Shown in pieces: positions 18,886-27,126 of a stretch of 64,000 nucleotides of DNA. This stretch comes from Rhodanobacter sp. L36. Its GTDB lineage: Bacteria; Pseudomonadota; Gammaproteobacteria; Xanthomonadales; Rhodanobacteraceae. Location of the stretch: contig NZ_LMUV01000011.1 in NCBI RefSeq assembly GCF_009765755.1, positions 1,400,061-1,464,060 on the forward strand, given 5' to 3'. The position numbers were made by a program, and so were the translations under genes. The notes under the pieces were generated by a model. That model saw nothing but the letters and a program-made list of their open reading frames with translations, had not been told where the DNA came from and did not search any database. Numbering within the stretch: the stretch's first letter is position 1; every line of letters starts with the position of its first letter.

Positions 18886-20214
18886 ATGTTCGGCTACTAC
18901 CTCGACCTCGCCTTGCGCAGCCTCAAGCGCAACAAGGTGCTTACCGCGCTGATGGTGATCGCGATCGCCGTCGGTATCGGCGCGAGCATGACCACGCTGA
19001 CGGTGATGCATCTGTTGTCGGGCGATCCCATTCCAACCCGCAGCGCCACGTTGTTTTATCCGCAGGTCGACCCTTCGCCAGATCCGGATCCCGGGCACAC
19101 GCACGAAGCCTGGGACATGATGGATTACCGTTCGGCGATGGACCTGTGGGCCGCGCATAGGGCGGATCGCCAGGCCATGGTGGCCAGCGGCTCACTTCGA
19201 TTGACAGCACCGGAGGTCAACCAGCCGCCGTTGATGGCCCAGATGCTTTCGACCACGTCGGATTTCTTTCCGATGTTCGACGTTCCGTTTCAATACGGTG
19301 GGGGTTGGCAGCCGCAGGATGATCAGAGTCGTTCGCGTGTCGCGGTGATTTCGTCCGACCTCAACATCAAGCTGTTCGGCGGAGCCAACAGCGTGGGCCG
19401 CACCTTGCGGCTGAAAGACAATGACGTGCGCATTATCGGCGTGCTCGCACCGTGGCGTCCTTCGCCGCAGTTCTATGACGTCGCGGGAGGGCGCTTCAGC
19501 AACGGCAAGACCGCGAGTTTCTACAACAAGCCGGAAGACGTCTTCATGCCGTTCTCCAGCTCGCTGGACATCAATGCCAGCGGCACCAACATCTTTACCT
19601 GTTGGCACGTCCCCGACGCCGACACGAAGATCGAGGACAAGCCCTGCGTGTGGGTCGCGCTGTGGGTGCAACTCGACAGCGCGGCCAAGGCCAGCAACTA
19701 CCGACGTTTCATCGCCGACTATGCCGCGCAGCAGAAAGCGCTGGGTCGCCTGACGCATGCCGACAACACGACGTTGCGCAGCCTGATGCAATGGCTCGAT
19801 TTCAATCAGGTGGTGCCCAGCGATGTGCGATTGCAAACATGGCTGGCTTTCGCGTTTTTATTGATCTGCCTGTTCAACACGGTCGGTTTGCTGCTGGCAA
19901 AATTCCTGCGTCGCTCGGGTGAAATCGGCGTACGCCGCGCACTGGGCGCGACCCAGGGAGCGGTGCTCGCGCAGTGCCTGGTCGAGGCCGGTCTGATCGG
20001 CCTGATCGGCGGCATCGGCGGGTGGCTGCTGACCTTGCTCGGCCTCGCACTGATCCGTCAGCAACCGGTGGAATACGCCGATCTGCTGCACCTGGATTCG
20101 ATGATGTTCCTGACCACCTTCGTCATGGCGATCGTCGCCAGCTTGCTGGCCGGCGCAGTGCCCGCGTGGCGCGCCAGCCGCGTGGCGCTCGGCCTGCAAC
20201 TGAAGACGCTCTGA
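18886..20214 (+). CDS. MacB/FtsX-family ABC permease, type A partner (A8)
   Basis: 442 aa from the ATG at 18886 (MFGYYLDLALRS), eight bases after GGAG (18874-18877). Upstream in-frame starts exist but are too close to that site or do not align. The periplasmic domain has a longer insertion before and around the cysteines (C239/C254). The tail is ALGLQLKTL. The FtsX segment reads FLRRSGEIGVRRALGATQG. The preceding 139-base spacer holds the REP pair. Confidence 0.9.
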   Translation: MFGYYLDLALRSLKRNKVLTALMVIAIAVGIGASMTTLTVMHLLSGDPIPTRSATLFYPQVDPSPDPDPGHTHEAWDMMDYRSAMDLWAAHRADRQAMVASGSLRLTAPEVNQPPLMAQMLSTTSDFFPMFDVPFQYGGGWQPQDDQSRSRVAVISSDLNIKLFGGANSVGRTLRLKDNDVRIIGVLAPWRPSPQFYDVAGGRFSNGKTASFYNKPEDVFMPFSSSLDINASGTNIFTCWHVPDADTKIEDKPCVWVALWVQLDSAAKASNYRRFIADYAAQQKALGRLTHADNTTLRSLMQWLDFNQVVPSDVRLQTWLAFAFLLICLFNTVGLLLAKFLRRSGEIGVRRALGATQGAVLAQCLVEAGLIGLIGGIGGWLLTLLGLALIRQQPVEYADLLHLDSMMFLTTFVMAIVASLLAGAVPAWRASRVALGLQLKTL

Positions 20215-20224
20215 GGAAACGCAC

Positions 20225-21439
20225 ATGCAGATTCAACCTGTCCTTTCCGCACTGCGTCGACATCGGCTTGCCACGTTGCTGATCGCCCTCGAAATCGCGC
20301 TCGCGTGTGCCGTGTTGTGCAACGCGTGTTTCCTCATCGCCAACCGCGTCGGGCTGATGCACGTCGACAGCGGCGTGGACGAACGCTCGCTCGCCACCAT
20401 CAGCCTTACCGGTTACGACGACGCCAAGTCGACCGATCTCAATGCGCGCGTCACATCCGGGCTGCGCGCGATTCCCGGCGTGCAGTCGGTCAGCGTCATC
20501 AACCAGGTGCCATTCGGGGAACACGCCGGCACGGCGGGGATCACGCTGGACAGTGCCGGGAAACAGTTCGGCGGCGTCGTCGATTTCTACGTGGCAGGGC
20601 CTGAAAGTTTCAAGGCACTCGGGTTGCAAGTGGTGGAAGGTCGCGCACCGTCATCGGACGAGTACCAGCCGCTTCAGCAATTTGTTCCGTCGAACGCCAA
20701 CGTTCTGGTGACGCGCACACTGGCCGATCATCTTTGGCCGGGTGTTGATGCACTGGGCAAGGAATTCTGGTGCGACAAATTTCACTTTCGCGTCGTCGGC
20801 GTGGTAGCGAACTTGGCGAAGGCTGAAGGCAGCGAAGGTGGCCCTTCGACCATCCAGTGGTCGGTGTTTACGCCGGCGCAACCGGGCCCGAATCTTTCCG
20901 GTCGCTATCTGCTGCGCGCGGATCCGTCGCAGTTGTGGCGCGTGCTGCGCGATGCGCGTGCGGCCATTGCCACGGTCGCGCCGGATGCGGTAGTCGATCA
21001 ATTGCAAAGCCAGACCATTACCGATCTGCGCGAGCGTCATTTCCGCCAGGATCGCGTGATGGCCGGCATGCTCATCGGCGTCATCGTCGCGCTGTTGCTG
21101 GTCACCGCACTCGGCATCGTCGGCCTCGCCAGTTTCTGGGTAGCGCAGCGACGTCGGCAGATCGGCATCCGCCGCGCGATCGGTGCCACACGCGGCGACA
21201 TCCTGCATTACTTCCAGATCGAAAATTTTCTCATCGTCACCTTCGGCATCGTGCTCGGCATGGTGCTCGCCTATGCGCTGAACCTGTTGCTGATGACGCA
21301 ATACGAATTGCCGCGGTTGCCGCTTTACTACCTGCCGATCGGCGCATTGATTCTGTGGGGACTCGGCCAGCTCGCGGTGCTGGGCCCGGCGATGCGTGCG
21401 GCCGCCGTGCCACCGGTGGTGGCGACCCGATCGGTGTGA
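20225..21439 (+). CDS. MacB/FtsX-family ABC permease, type B partner (B8)
   Basis: 404 aa, the shortest B protein, starting MQIQPVLSALRRHRLAT behind GAGGAAAC that overlaps the A8 stop. The coupling segment FWVAQRRRQIGIRRAIGATRGD has isoleucines where groups 1 and early 2 have Val/Leu. This variant also appears in the collapsed copy next door and in B10, linking these three. The tail is PPVVATRSV. Confidence 0.9.
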   Translation: MQIQPVLSALRRHRLATLLIALEIALACAVLCNACFLIANRVGLMHVDSGVDERSLATISLTGYDDAKSTDLNARVTSGLRAIPGVQSVSVINQVPFGEHAGTAGITLDSAGKQFGGVVDFYVAGPESFKALGLQVVEGRAPSSDEYQPLQQFVPSNANVLVTRTLADHLWPGVDALGKEFWCDKFHFRVVGVVANLAKAEGSEGGPSTIQWSVFTPAQPGPNLSGRYLLRADPSQLWRVLRDARAAIATVAPDAVVDQLQSQTITDLRERHFRQDRVMAGMLIGVIVALLLVTALGIVGLASFWVAQRRRQIGIRRAIGATRGDILHYFQIENFLIVTFGIVLGMVLAYALNLLLMTQYELPRLPLYYLPIGALILWGLGQLAVLGPAMRAAAVPPVVATRSV

Positions 21440-21466
21440 TCGACGTTGCAAATGGGGAGACACGGA

Positions 21467-21827
21467 ATGCTCGGCTACTACATCGATCTCGCGCTGCGCA
21501 GTCTCAAGCGGGCTTTCGAGTTTCTGGGTGCAGCAGCGCACGCACCAGATCGGCATACGGCGCGCGATCGGCGCCACGCGCGGCAACATCCTCGCCTATA
21601 TCCAGATCGAGAATTTCATCATCGTCAGTGTGGGCATCGCCATCGGCATGTTGATGGCGGTGGCATTGAACCTCCTGCTGATGAAGCACTTCGAACTGCC
21701 CAGGATGCCGCTTCGTTACTTGCCGTTGGGCGTGGTGGCGTTGTGGCTGCTCGGCCAGCTCGCCGTGCTCGGGCCTGCGTTGCGCGCGGCGGCGGTGCCG
21801 CCGGCGGTGGCCACGCGTTCGGTGTGA
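21467..21827 (+). pseudogene. Collapsed A/B permease pair (A9-B9 remnant)
   Basis: A normal type A start with GGGGAGA upstream encodes MLGYYIDLALRSLKR (21467-21511), then the sequence jumps into the FtsX part of a type B gene: FWVQQRTHQIGIRRAIG begins at 21522 in another frame and runs to the tail PPAVATRSV at 21827. By comparison with an intact pair about 2.2 kb is missing: most of A, the intra-pair gap and the first 300 or so codons of B. The junction changes the frame, so translation from the A start gives a meaningless 125 aa product. It reads as an internal deletion of one unit. Confidence 0.88.
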
Positions 21828-21875
21828 TGGATCCGTTCCTTTAGGCGGTGGTCGTATACAACGAGGGTGCAAAGC

Positions 21876-23183
21876 ATGTTTGGTTATTATCTGGACCTCG
21901 CACTGCGCAGCTTGAAGCGCAACAAGGTGCTCACCGCGTTGATGGTGCTGGCGATCGGGCTGGGCATCGGCGCGAGCATGACGATGGTTACCGTGTTGCA
22001 TGTGATGTCGGGCGATCCGCTGCCGGGACGTAGCGGTGAAATCTACTACCCGCATCTCGATCCGTTGCCACTGGATTATCACAAGAGCGAATACGGGCCG
22101 GACCCGGGCGTCAACTTCAGCTGGCCCGATGCGATGGCGTTGGTCTCCGCGCATCGGGCCGAGCGACAGGCTGCGATGGCCGGCGGGCATCTGCTGGTGA
22201 AACCGGAGCGCACGGACCTGCGGCCCTTCTATGTCGATGGTCATTACACGACGGCAGATTTCTTCGCGATGTTCGGCGTGCCATTCGTGCACGGTCAGGG
22301 TTGGGCTGCATCGGCAGACGGTGCACGCGAACACGTCGTGGTGTTGAGCGAAACGCTCGGCCGCAAACTGTTCGGTTCGGCAGATGCCACCGGGCGAATG
22401 GTCCGTCTCAACGATACCGATTTCCGCGTGGTCGGCGTGGCTGCCGACTGGCGGCCACAGCCGTTGTTCTATGCGGATGCATCGGCGAGGGTGTTCAGTG
22501 CCGCCGATCAATTTTTTGTGCCGCTGTCTGCCGCCCTGGACCTGAAATTCGATACCAGCGGCAACGTGTCCGCGTGGTCCTCGTTCGACGGCGACATGAA
22601 ATCGCCGACGGTGACGTGGCTGCAGGTGTGGGTGCAGTTGAAGGATTCGACGCAGGTCGCTGCGTATCGACAGTTTCTGATCGATTACTCGACGAACCAG
22701 AAACGCCTGGGGCGATTCGAGCGCGCGCCAGGAAATGCGCATCTGTATGGCCTGATGGAATGGCTCGACCATCAGAAGCTGGTGCCTGCCGATGTGCGCC
22801 TGCAACTGTGGCTCGCACTCGGATTTCTGCTGGTGTGCATGGTCAACATCGTGGCGTTGCTGCTGGCGAAGTTTCTGCGCCGCAGTGGCGAGGTCAGCGT
22901 GCGGCGCGCATTGGGTGCACGACGGCGAGACATTTTTCAGCAGATGGGCGTGGAGTCGATGGTGATCGGGTTGGCTGGCGGCGTGCTCGGGCTGGTGATC
23001 GCGCAGGTCGGCCTGTGGAGCGTGCGACGGCGACCGGACGACTACGCGCACCTCGCGCAGATGGACCCATCGATGCTGATCGGCACGCTCTTGTTGGCGG
23101 TGTTCGCCAGCATGCTGGCCGGCCTGTTGCCCGCGTGGCGTGCGTGCCGGATCACGCCCGCGTTGCAACTGAAGACGCTATGA
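21876..23183 (+). CDS. MacB/FtsX-family ABC permease, type A partner (A10)
   Basis: 435 aa from the ATG at 21876, with GAGGG just upstream; a GTG nine bases earlier is less likely. It has the group 2 first helix, and its coupling segment is FLRRSGEVSVRRALGARRRD, with V-S instead of I-G. It is the only type A protein lacking both periplasmic cysteines: the segment at 22561-22619 has NVSAW and TVTW at the two Cys positions. The tail is TPALQLKTL. Confidence 0.9.
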   Translation: MFGYYLDLALRSLKRNKVLTALMVLAIGLGIGASMTMVTVLHVMSGDPLPGRSGEIYYPHLDPLPLDYHKSEYGPDPGVNFSWPDAMALVSAHRAERQAAMAGGHLLVKPERTDLRPFYVDGHYTTADFFAMFGVPFVHGQGWAASADGAREHVVVLSETLGRKLFGSADATGRMVRLNDTDFRVVGVAADWRPQPLFYADASARVFSAADQFFVPLSAALDLKFDTSGNVSAWSSFDGDMKSPTVTWLQVWVQLKDSTQVAAYRQFLIDYSTNQKRLGRFERAPGNAHLYGLMEWLDHQKLVPADVRLQLWLALGFLLVCMVNIVALLLAKFLRRSGEVSVRRALGARRRDIFQQMGVESMVIGLAGGVLGLVIAQVGLWSVRRRPDDYAHLAQMDPSMLIGTLLLAVFASMLAGLLPAWRACRITPALQLKTL

Positions 23184-23194
23184 GGAGTGGTGCC

Positions 23195-24430
23195 ATGCCA
23201 TTGCGTCCGATACTTTCCAGCCTGCGCCATCACAAGTTGACCGCACTGCTGTTGATGCTTCAGGTGGCAGTGACCTGCGCCATCGTCTGCAATGTCGCAT
23301 TCATGATCAGCGAGCGCGTTGGACAAGTGACGTTGTCCAGCGGGGTCGACGAAGCCGCGCTGTCGATGCTCGATAGCGAGATGATCCGGAAAGGCGGCAA
23401 TCCGCAAGCGCAGCACGCTGCTGATCTGGCGGCGTTGCGCGCGCTGCCCGGAGTCACCGCTGCGGTGGCAGTCGATTCGTTGCCGTTGGGCGACGGAGAA
23501 TCGTCCTATGGCGCGTGTGCGAGCGCCGAGGACATGGCGAAGGCCATCGCCGCACACTCGATGATGCAAAGCGGCCTGTGCATGCAGCCAGCGGTCTTCG
23601 GCGGTTCGCCCGGCGAGATAGGCGCGCTTGGCCTGCACCTGGTGGAGGGGCGCGATTTTCATCAAGACGAATACATGACGGGGACGGAGGTGCCAACGGC
23701 CATCATCAGCAAGGCGCTGGCGGATCGTCTGTATCCGGGCAAGGACCCGCTCGGTCAGAGCATCTACAGCGGTGCAGACAAGCCGATAAGAGTGGTCGGT
23801 GTCGTCGGTACGCTGCTGCGTCCGCATCTGCGCGAATCGACCAGCAACCAGCTCGCGATGATCTATCCAATGTTGCCGAACAATGCGCAGGTGACCTATC
23901 TGTTGCGCAGCAAGCCGGACGATCGGCAGCGAGTTCTGCGCGCTGCCGCAGCCAGGCTTTTTCAGGTCAATCCCGATCGCATCATTCCAGCGGAGAACAT
24001 GCGCACGTTCGAGCAGATGCGCGGCGACTACTTCCAGCGCGATACCACCATGATCGGTCTGTTGCTCACCTCCGCGCTCGGGCTGCTGTTCGTCACTGCA
24101 CTGGGCATCACCGGTCTGGCGAATTTCTGGGTGCAGCAGCGCACGCGGCAGATCGGCATCCGTCGTGCGATCGGCGCGACGCGCACGGACATCTTGCGTT
24201 ATTTCCAGGGTGAGAATTTCCTGATCGTCAGCGCCGGCATCGTGATCGGATTGCTGCTGGCGGTGCTGCTCAACCTGATCCTGATGGCGCACTACGAACT
24301 GCCGCGGCTGCCGCTGTTCTATTTGCCGATCAGCGCCGCGGTATTGTGGCTGCTCGGACAACTCGCCGTGCTCGGCCCCGCGATGCGCGCCGCGCGCGTG
24401 CCGCCGGTGGTGGCGACCAGGGCGGCGTGA
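23195..24430 (+). CDS. MacB/FtsX-family ABC permease, type B partner (B10)
   Basis: 411 aa from the ATG at 23195 (MPLRPILSSLRHHKLTA) with GAGGAG overlapping the A10 stop. The frame is open far upstream through A10 but is not protein-like there. Unlike most B proteins it has two cysteines in the periplasmic part (YGACASAEDM and SGLCMQPAVF), while its A partner has none. The coupling segment is FWVQQRTRQIGIRRAIGATRTD and the tail PPVVATRAA. Confidence 0.9.
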   Translation: MPLRPILSSLRHHKLTALLLMLQVAVTCAIVCNVAFMISERVGQVTLSSGVDEAALSMLDSEMIRKGGNPQAQHAADLAALRALPGVTAAVAVDSLPLGDGESSYGACASAEDMAKAIAAHSMMQSGLCMQPAVFGGSPGEIGALGLHLVEGRDFHQDEYMTGTEVPTAIISKALADRLYPGKDPLGQSIYSGADKPIRVVGVVGTLLRPHLRESTSNQLAMIYPMLPNNAQVTYLLRSKPDDRQRVLRAAAARLFQVNPDRIIPAENMRTFEQMRGDYFQRDTTMIGLLLTSALGLLFVTALGITGLANFWVQQRTRQIGIRRAIGATRTDILRYFQGENFLIVSAGIVIGLLLAVLLNLILMAHYELPRLPLFYLPISAAVLWLLGQLAVLGPAMRAARVPPVVATRAA

Positions 24431-24467
24431 CGATATAAAAGCTACCTGCCCAAGGAAGGATCGACCC

Positions 24468-25808
24468 ATGTTTCGTTACAACTTCAAGCTGGCGCTGCAT
24501 GGGCTTCGACGTTTTCCGAAAAGCACGACGTTGGCGGTGCTCACGGTGGCGCTCGGTTTGGCGGCCAGCATGACTACGCTGGCGCTGTTGCACATGTTGT
24601 CGGCCGATCCGCTGCCGGGTCGCAGCGATCACCTGTATCTGGCGTGGGTCGATACGGTGCAGGCCAAGCCCTTCAATACTGAAGTGTTCAAGATGGCCGG
24701 CATCACGATATCCAGCTATGACCGCATCAGGATGCCGGATGCCGAGGCGTTGCTCGGCGCCCATCGTGCTATGCGGCAGACGGCTCTGGCGGACATGAGT
24801 GCCGATGTCGAGGATGGCAACGGAGCTCACCGGCAGAAGGATCAGAACCTGCTGGCAACCACCAGCGATTTCGTGCCGATGTTCGGTGTCGCTCTACGCT
24901 ACGGGCGGTCGTGGAGCGCAACGGAAGATGCCGATCGGCGACCTGTCGCGGTGATTGATGAAAACCTGGCGCAGCAATTGTTCGGCACGACCCATGCGGT
25001 GGATCGCGTGGTGCGCATCAACAACAAGCCGTTCCAGGTCATCGGTGTCAGCGCGGCGTACGCGCCGCAACCCCACTTTTATGAGTTGGCAAGCTGGTCG
25101 TTTAGCGGCAGCGAGCATGAGAGCGTGTTTGTTCCTTATGGCGCGGCGCTCGATGCGGGAATGTCGGCATACGGCCCGGACGGTTGCGATGACAGCGTGA
25201 CGCAAAAGCCCGGAGCGGCGCCTGATCCTCAGCATTGCGCCTGGCTTTCTTACTGGGTGCAACTGGATACACCGGCACAGGTGGCCAGTTACCGCGAATA
25301 CCTGACGCACTACGTCGAACAGCAGAAGTCGCTTGCCGGATTCGGAAAAAAAATCGCCAAGGTGGAGCTGCTTGGTGTGAGTCAATGGCTGGAGAAACAG
25401 AATGTGATTCCCGACAACGTGCGTCTGAACGTCTGGATGGCCGGATCGTTCCTGTTGTTGTGCATGGTCAATGTGGCGGGTCTGCTTGCGGCCAAGTTCA
25501 TGCGTCGCAGTGGCGAGATCGGCATTCGCCGCGCGCTGGGTGCCACGCGAGGTTCGATTTTTACGCAGCACGTGATCGAAGCCAGCGTGGTTTGCGTGAT
25601 TGGCGGCGTACTGGCGCTGCCCCTGACCATGTTGGGGCTGAAGATTCTGCGCCTGCAGGACGATGGTTTTACCGATCTGGCGAAACTCGATCCTTTGATG
25701 TTCACCGGACTGTTCGTGCTTGCTCTTGCCGTCGGTGTGCTGGTGGGCTTGCTGCCTGCCTGGCGCGCTTCTGCGGTGGAGCCCGGCCTGCAAGTCAAGA
25801 GCGCCTGA
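24468..25808 (+). CDS. MacB/FtsX-family ABC permease, divergent type A partner (A11)
   Basis: 446 aa, the longest and most divergent A protein: MFRYNFKLALHGLRRFPKST and a first helix with GLAASMTTLALLHMLSADPLPGR. Cysteines C240 and C257 are conserved. After TM3 the linker RLQDDGFTDLAKLD precedes TM4, and the tail is EPGLQVKSA. AGGAAGGA stands upstream. At the far end of the array, it may represent an old copy or one with a separate task. Confidence 0.9.
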   Translation: MFRYNFKLALHGLRRFPKSTTLAVLTVALGLAASMTTLALLHMLSADPLPGRSDHLYLAWVDTVQAKPFNTEVFKMAGITISSYDRIRMPDAEALLGAHRAMRQTALADMSADVEDGNGAHRQKDQNLLATTSDFVPMFGVALRYGRSWSATEDADRRPVAVIDENLAQQLFGTTHAVDRVVRINNKPFQVIGVSAAYAPQPHFYELASWSFSGSEHESVFVPYGAALDAGMSAYGPDGCDDSVTQKPGAAPDPQHCAWLSYWVQLDTPAQVASYREYLTHYVEQQKSLAGFGKKIAKVELLGVSQWLEKQNVIPDNVRLNVWMAGSFLLLCMVNVAGLLAAKFMRRSGEIGIRRALGATRGSIFTQHVIEASVVCVIGGVLALPLTMLGLKILRLQDDGFTDLAKLDPLMFTGLFVLALAVGVLVGLLPAWRASAVEPGLQVKSA

Positions 25809-25819
25809 GGAAATTACCC

Positions 25820-27049
25820 ATGTCGTGGCGAGCGATGTTTTCGACGTTGTACCGGCACAGCCTGATGCCGCTGCTGGTTTTGCTGCAGGTCGCGCTGGCG
25901 TGCGCCATTCTGTGCAACGTGCTGTTTCTGGTGTGGCAGAAAATGCAGCCGATGCTGGCACCCAGTGGCGTGGCGGGTCACGAGCTGATTCTCGTCGATC
26001 AGATCTCGTCAACGACGCGCTCATGGAGCGCAGCGGAAGTGCAGACTGCCGAAGAGGGGCTGCGCCGATTGCCGGGTGTTCGCGCCGCCAGCGCGGCAAC
26101 GGGTTTGCCGATGGTGCTGACGACGCTGATGATCTTCGAGTTCAAGGGGCCGAGCGGCGTCAAGATCGGTGTGAATGGCTATATCGGCGACGGACTGGTC
26201 AAGACGCTGGGCCTCCAGCTGGTTGCCGGACGGGACTTTCTGCCTGCGGAATATCGCGAATACGGGGATACCAACGCCGGTGCGCCGTTACCGGTCATCA
26301 TCACGCAGGCGATGGCGAACCAGCTGATTCCCGACGGTCAGCCCGTCGGAAAGTTGCTGTCGGATCCGAATGAATCCACCGATCCGGGTTATCGAGTCGT
26401 CGGAGTGGTGCGGCATCTTTTGCGCAATCAACTCGGAATGGCCACCGATGGGAAAGCCGACTACACGGTTCTCACTGCGCAGAAAATCGGCAAGGCCGAC
26501 GGACTGAGCTTTGCGGTGCGCGTCGACCCTTCCATGCGCGAAGCAGCATTGGGAGAAGTGCGCAGTTTCATCCATCGGCAGTTCGATTCGACGATGGACA
26601 GCCATTCACCTGCACGCATCAGTTTTTACGACGAGCGTCGGGATGCCGCCTTCAAGAGTCAACGCGCCGCGCTTTGGCTGTTCGCCGGTGTGTCGTTGTC
26701 GGTGGTGATCGTCACCGTGATCGGCATCATGGGCCTCACCGGTTTCTGGGTGCAGAAACGTACGCGGCAGATCGGGATACGCCGTGCATTGGGTGCGCGG
26801 CGCGGGGACATCATTCGACTTTTCCTGGTCGAAAATTTGTTGATCGTTGTGATGGGTGTGGCCGTCGGCATGCTGCTCGCATTCGGCTGTAACCTGTTGC
26901 TGATGCATTACTACGAATTGCCACGTCTGCCGTGGAGTTATCTGCCGATCGGCGGGGTGCTGATGCTGTTGCTGGGTCAGCTGGCCGTGCTGAGCCCCGC
27001 GATGCGCGCGGCACGCGTACCGCCGATAGTGGCGACGCGATCCTTGTGA
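25820..27049 (+). CDS. MacB/FtsX-family ABC permease, divergent type B partner (B11)
   Basis: 409 aa from the ATG at 25820 (MSWRAMFSTLYRHSLMP), eleven bases after A11 with GAGGAA. The first helix is LQVALACAILCNVLFLVWQ. The periplasmic domain is clearly different from the other B proteins in detail but keeps the YRVVGVVRHLL strand. The FtsX segment is FWVQKRTRQIGIRRALGARRGD and the tail PPIVATRSL. It is the last permease; the leader of the hydrolase gene follows. Confidence 0.9.
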   Translation: MSWRAMFSTLYRHSLMPLLVLLQVALACAILCNVLFLVWQKMQPMLAPSGVAGHELILVDQISSTTRSWSAAEVQTAEEGLRRLPGVRAASAATGLPMVLTTLMIFEFKGPSGVKIGVNGYIGDGLVKTLGLQLVAGRDFLPAEYREYGDTNAGAPLPVIITQAMANQLIPDGQPVGKLLSDPNESTDPGYRVVGVVRHLLRNQLGMATDGKADYTVLTAQKIGKADGLSFAVRVDPSMREAALGEVRSFIHRQFDSTMDSHSPARISFYDERRDAAFKSQRAALWLFAGVSLSVVIVTVIGIMGLTGFWVQKRTRQIGIRRALGARRGDIIRLFLVENLLIVVMGVAVGMLLAFGCNLLLMHYYELPRLPWSYLPIGGVLMLLLGQLAVLSPAMRAARVPPIVATRSL

Positions 27050-27053
27050 CGAC

Positions 27054-27070
27054 TTGGCAGTACGGCTGCT
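27054..27070 (+). promoter_or_regulatory. Candidate sigma-54 (-24/-12) promoter
   Basis: TTGGCAG, five bases, then CTGCT: the GG and GC dinucleotides are exactly ten bases apart, as sigma-54 promoters require. It deviates from the TGGCAC-N5-TTGC consensus at two positions. It lies about 57 bases before the hydrolase ATG, in the 77-base gap after B11, and a sigma-54 activator is encoded 1.3 kb downstream. Experimental support is absent. Confidence 0.45.
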
Positions 27071-27126
27071 GTTGACAAGGGCAAGGATGCGGAACTTTCC
27101 AATTCTCTTTCCGCGGAACATTCACG

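Noticed and set aside
22301-24430. Apparent 709 aa protein ending in B10 (and a similar 550 aa one at 11712-13364)
   Set aside because: The upstream parts overlap A10 or A5 out of frame; the real B starts with ribosome-binding sites are at 23195 and 12144.
1-27049. CRISPR or integron-like array as explanation for the periodic pattern
   Set aside because: The repeat unit is a 2.5-kb pair of full membrane-protein genes; there are no short direct repeats with unique spacers and no attC-type sites or integrase.
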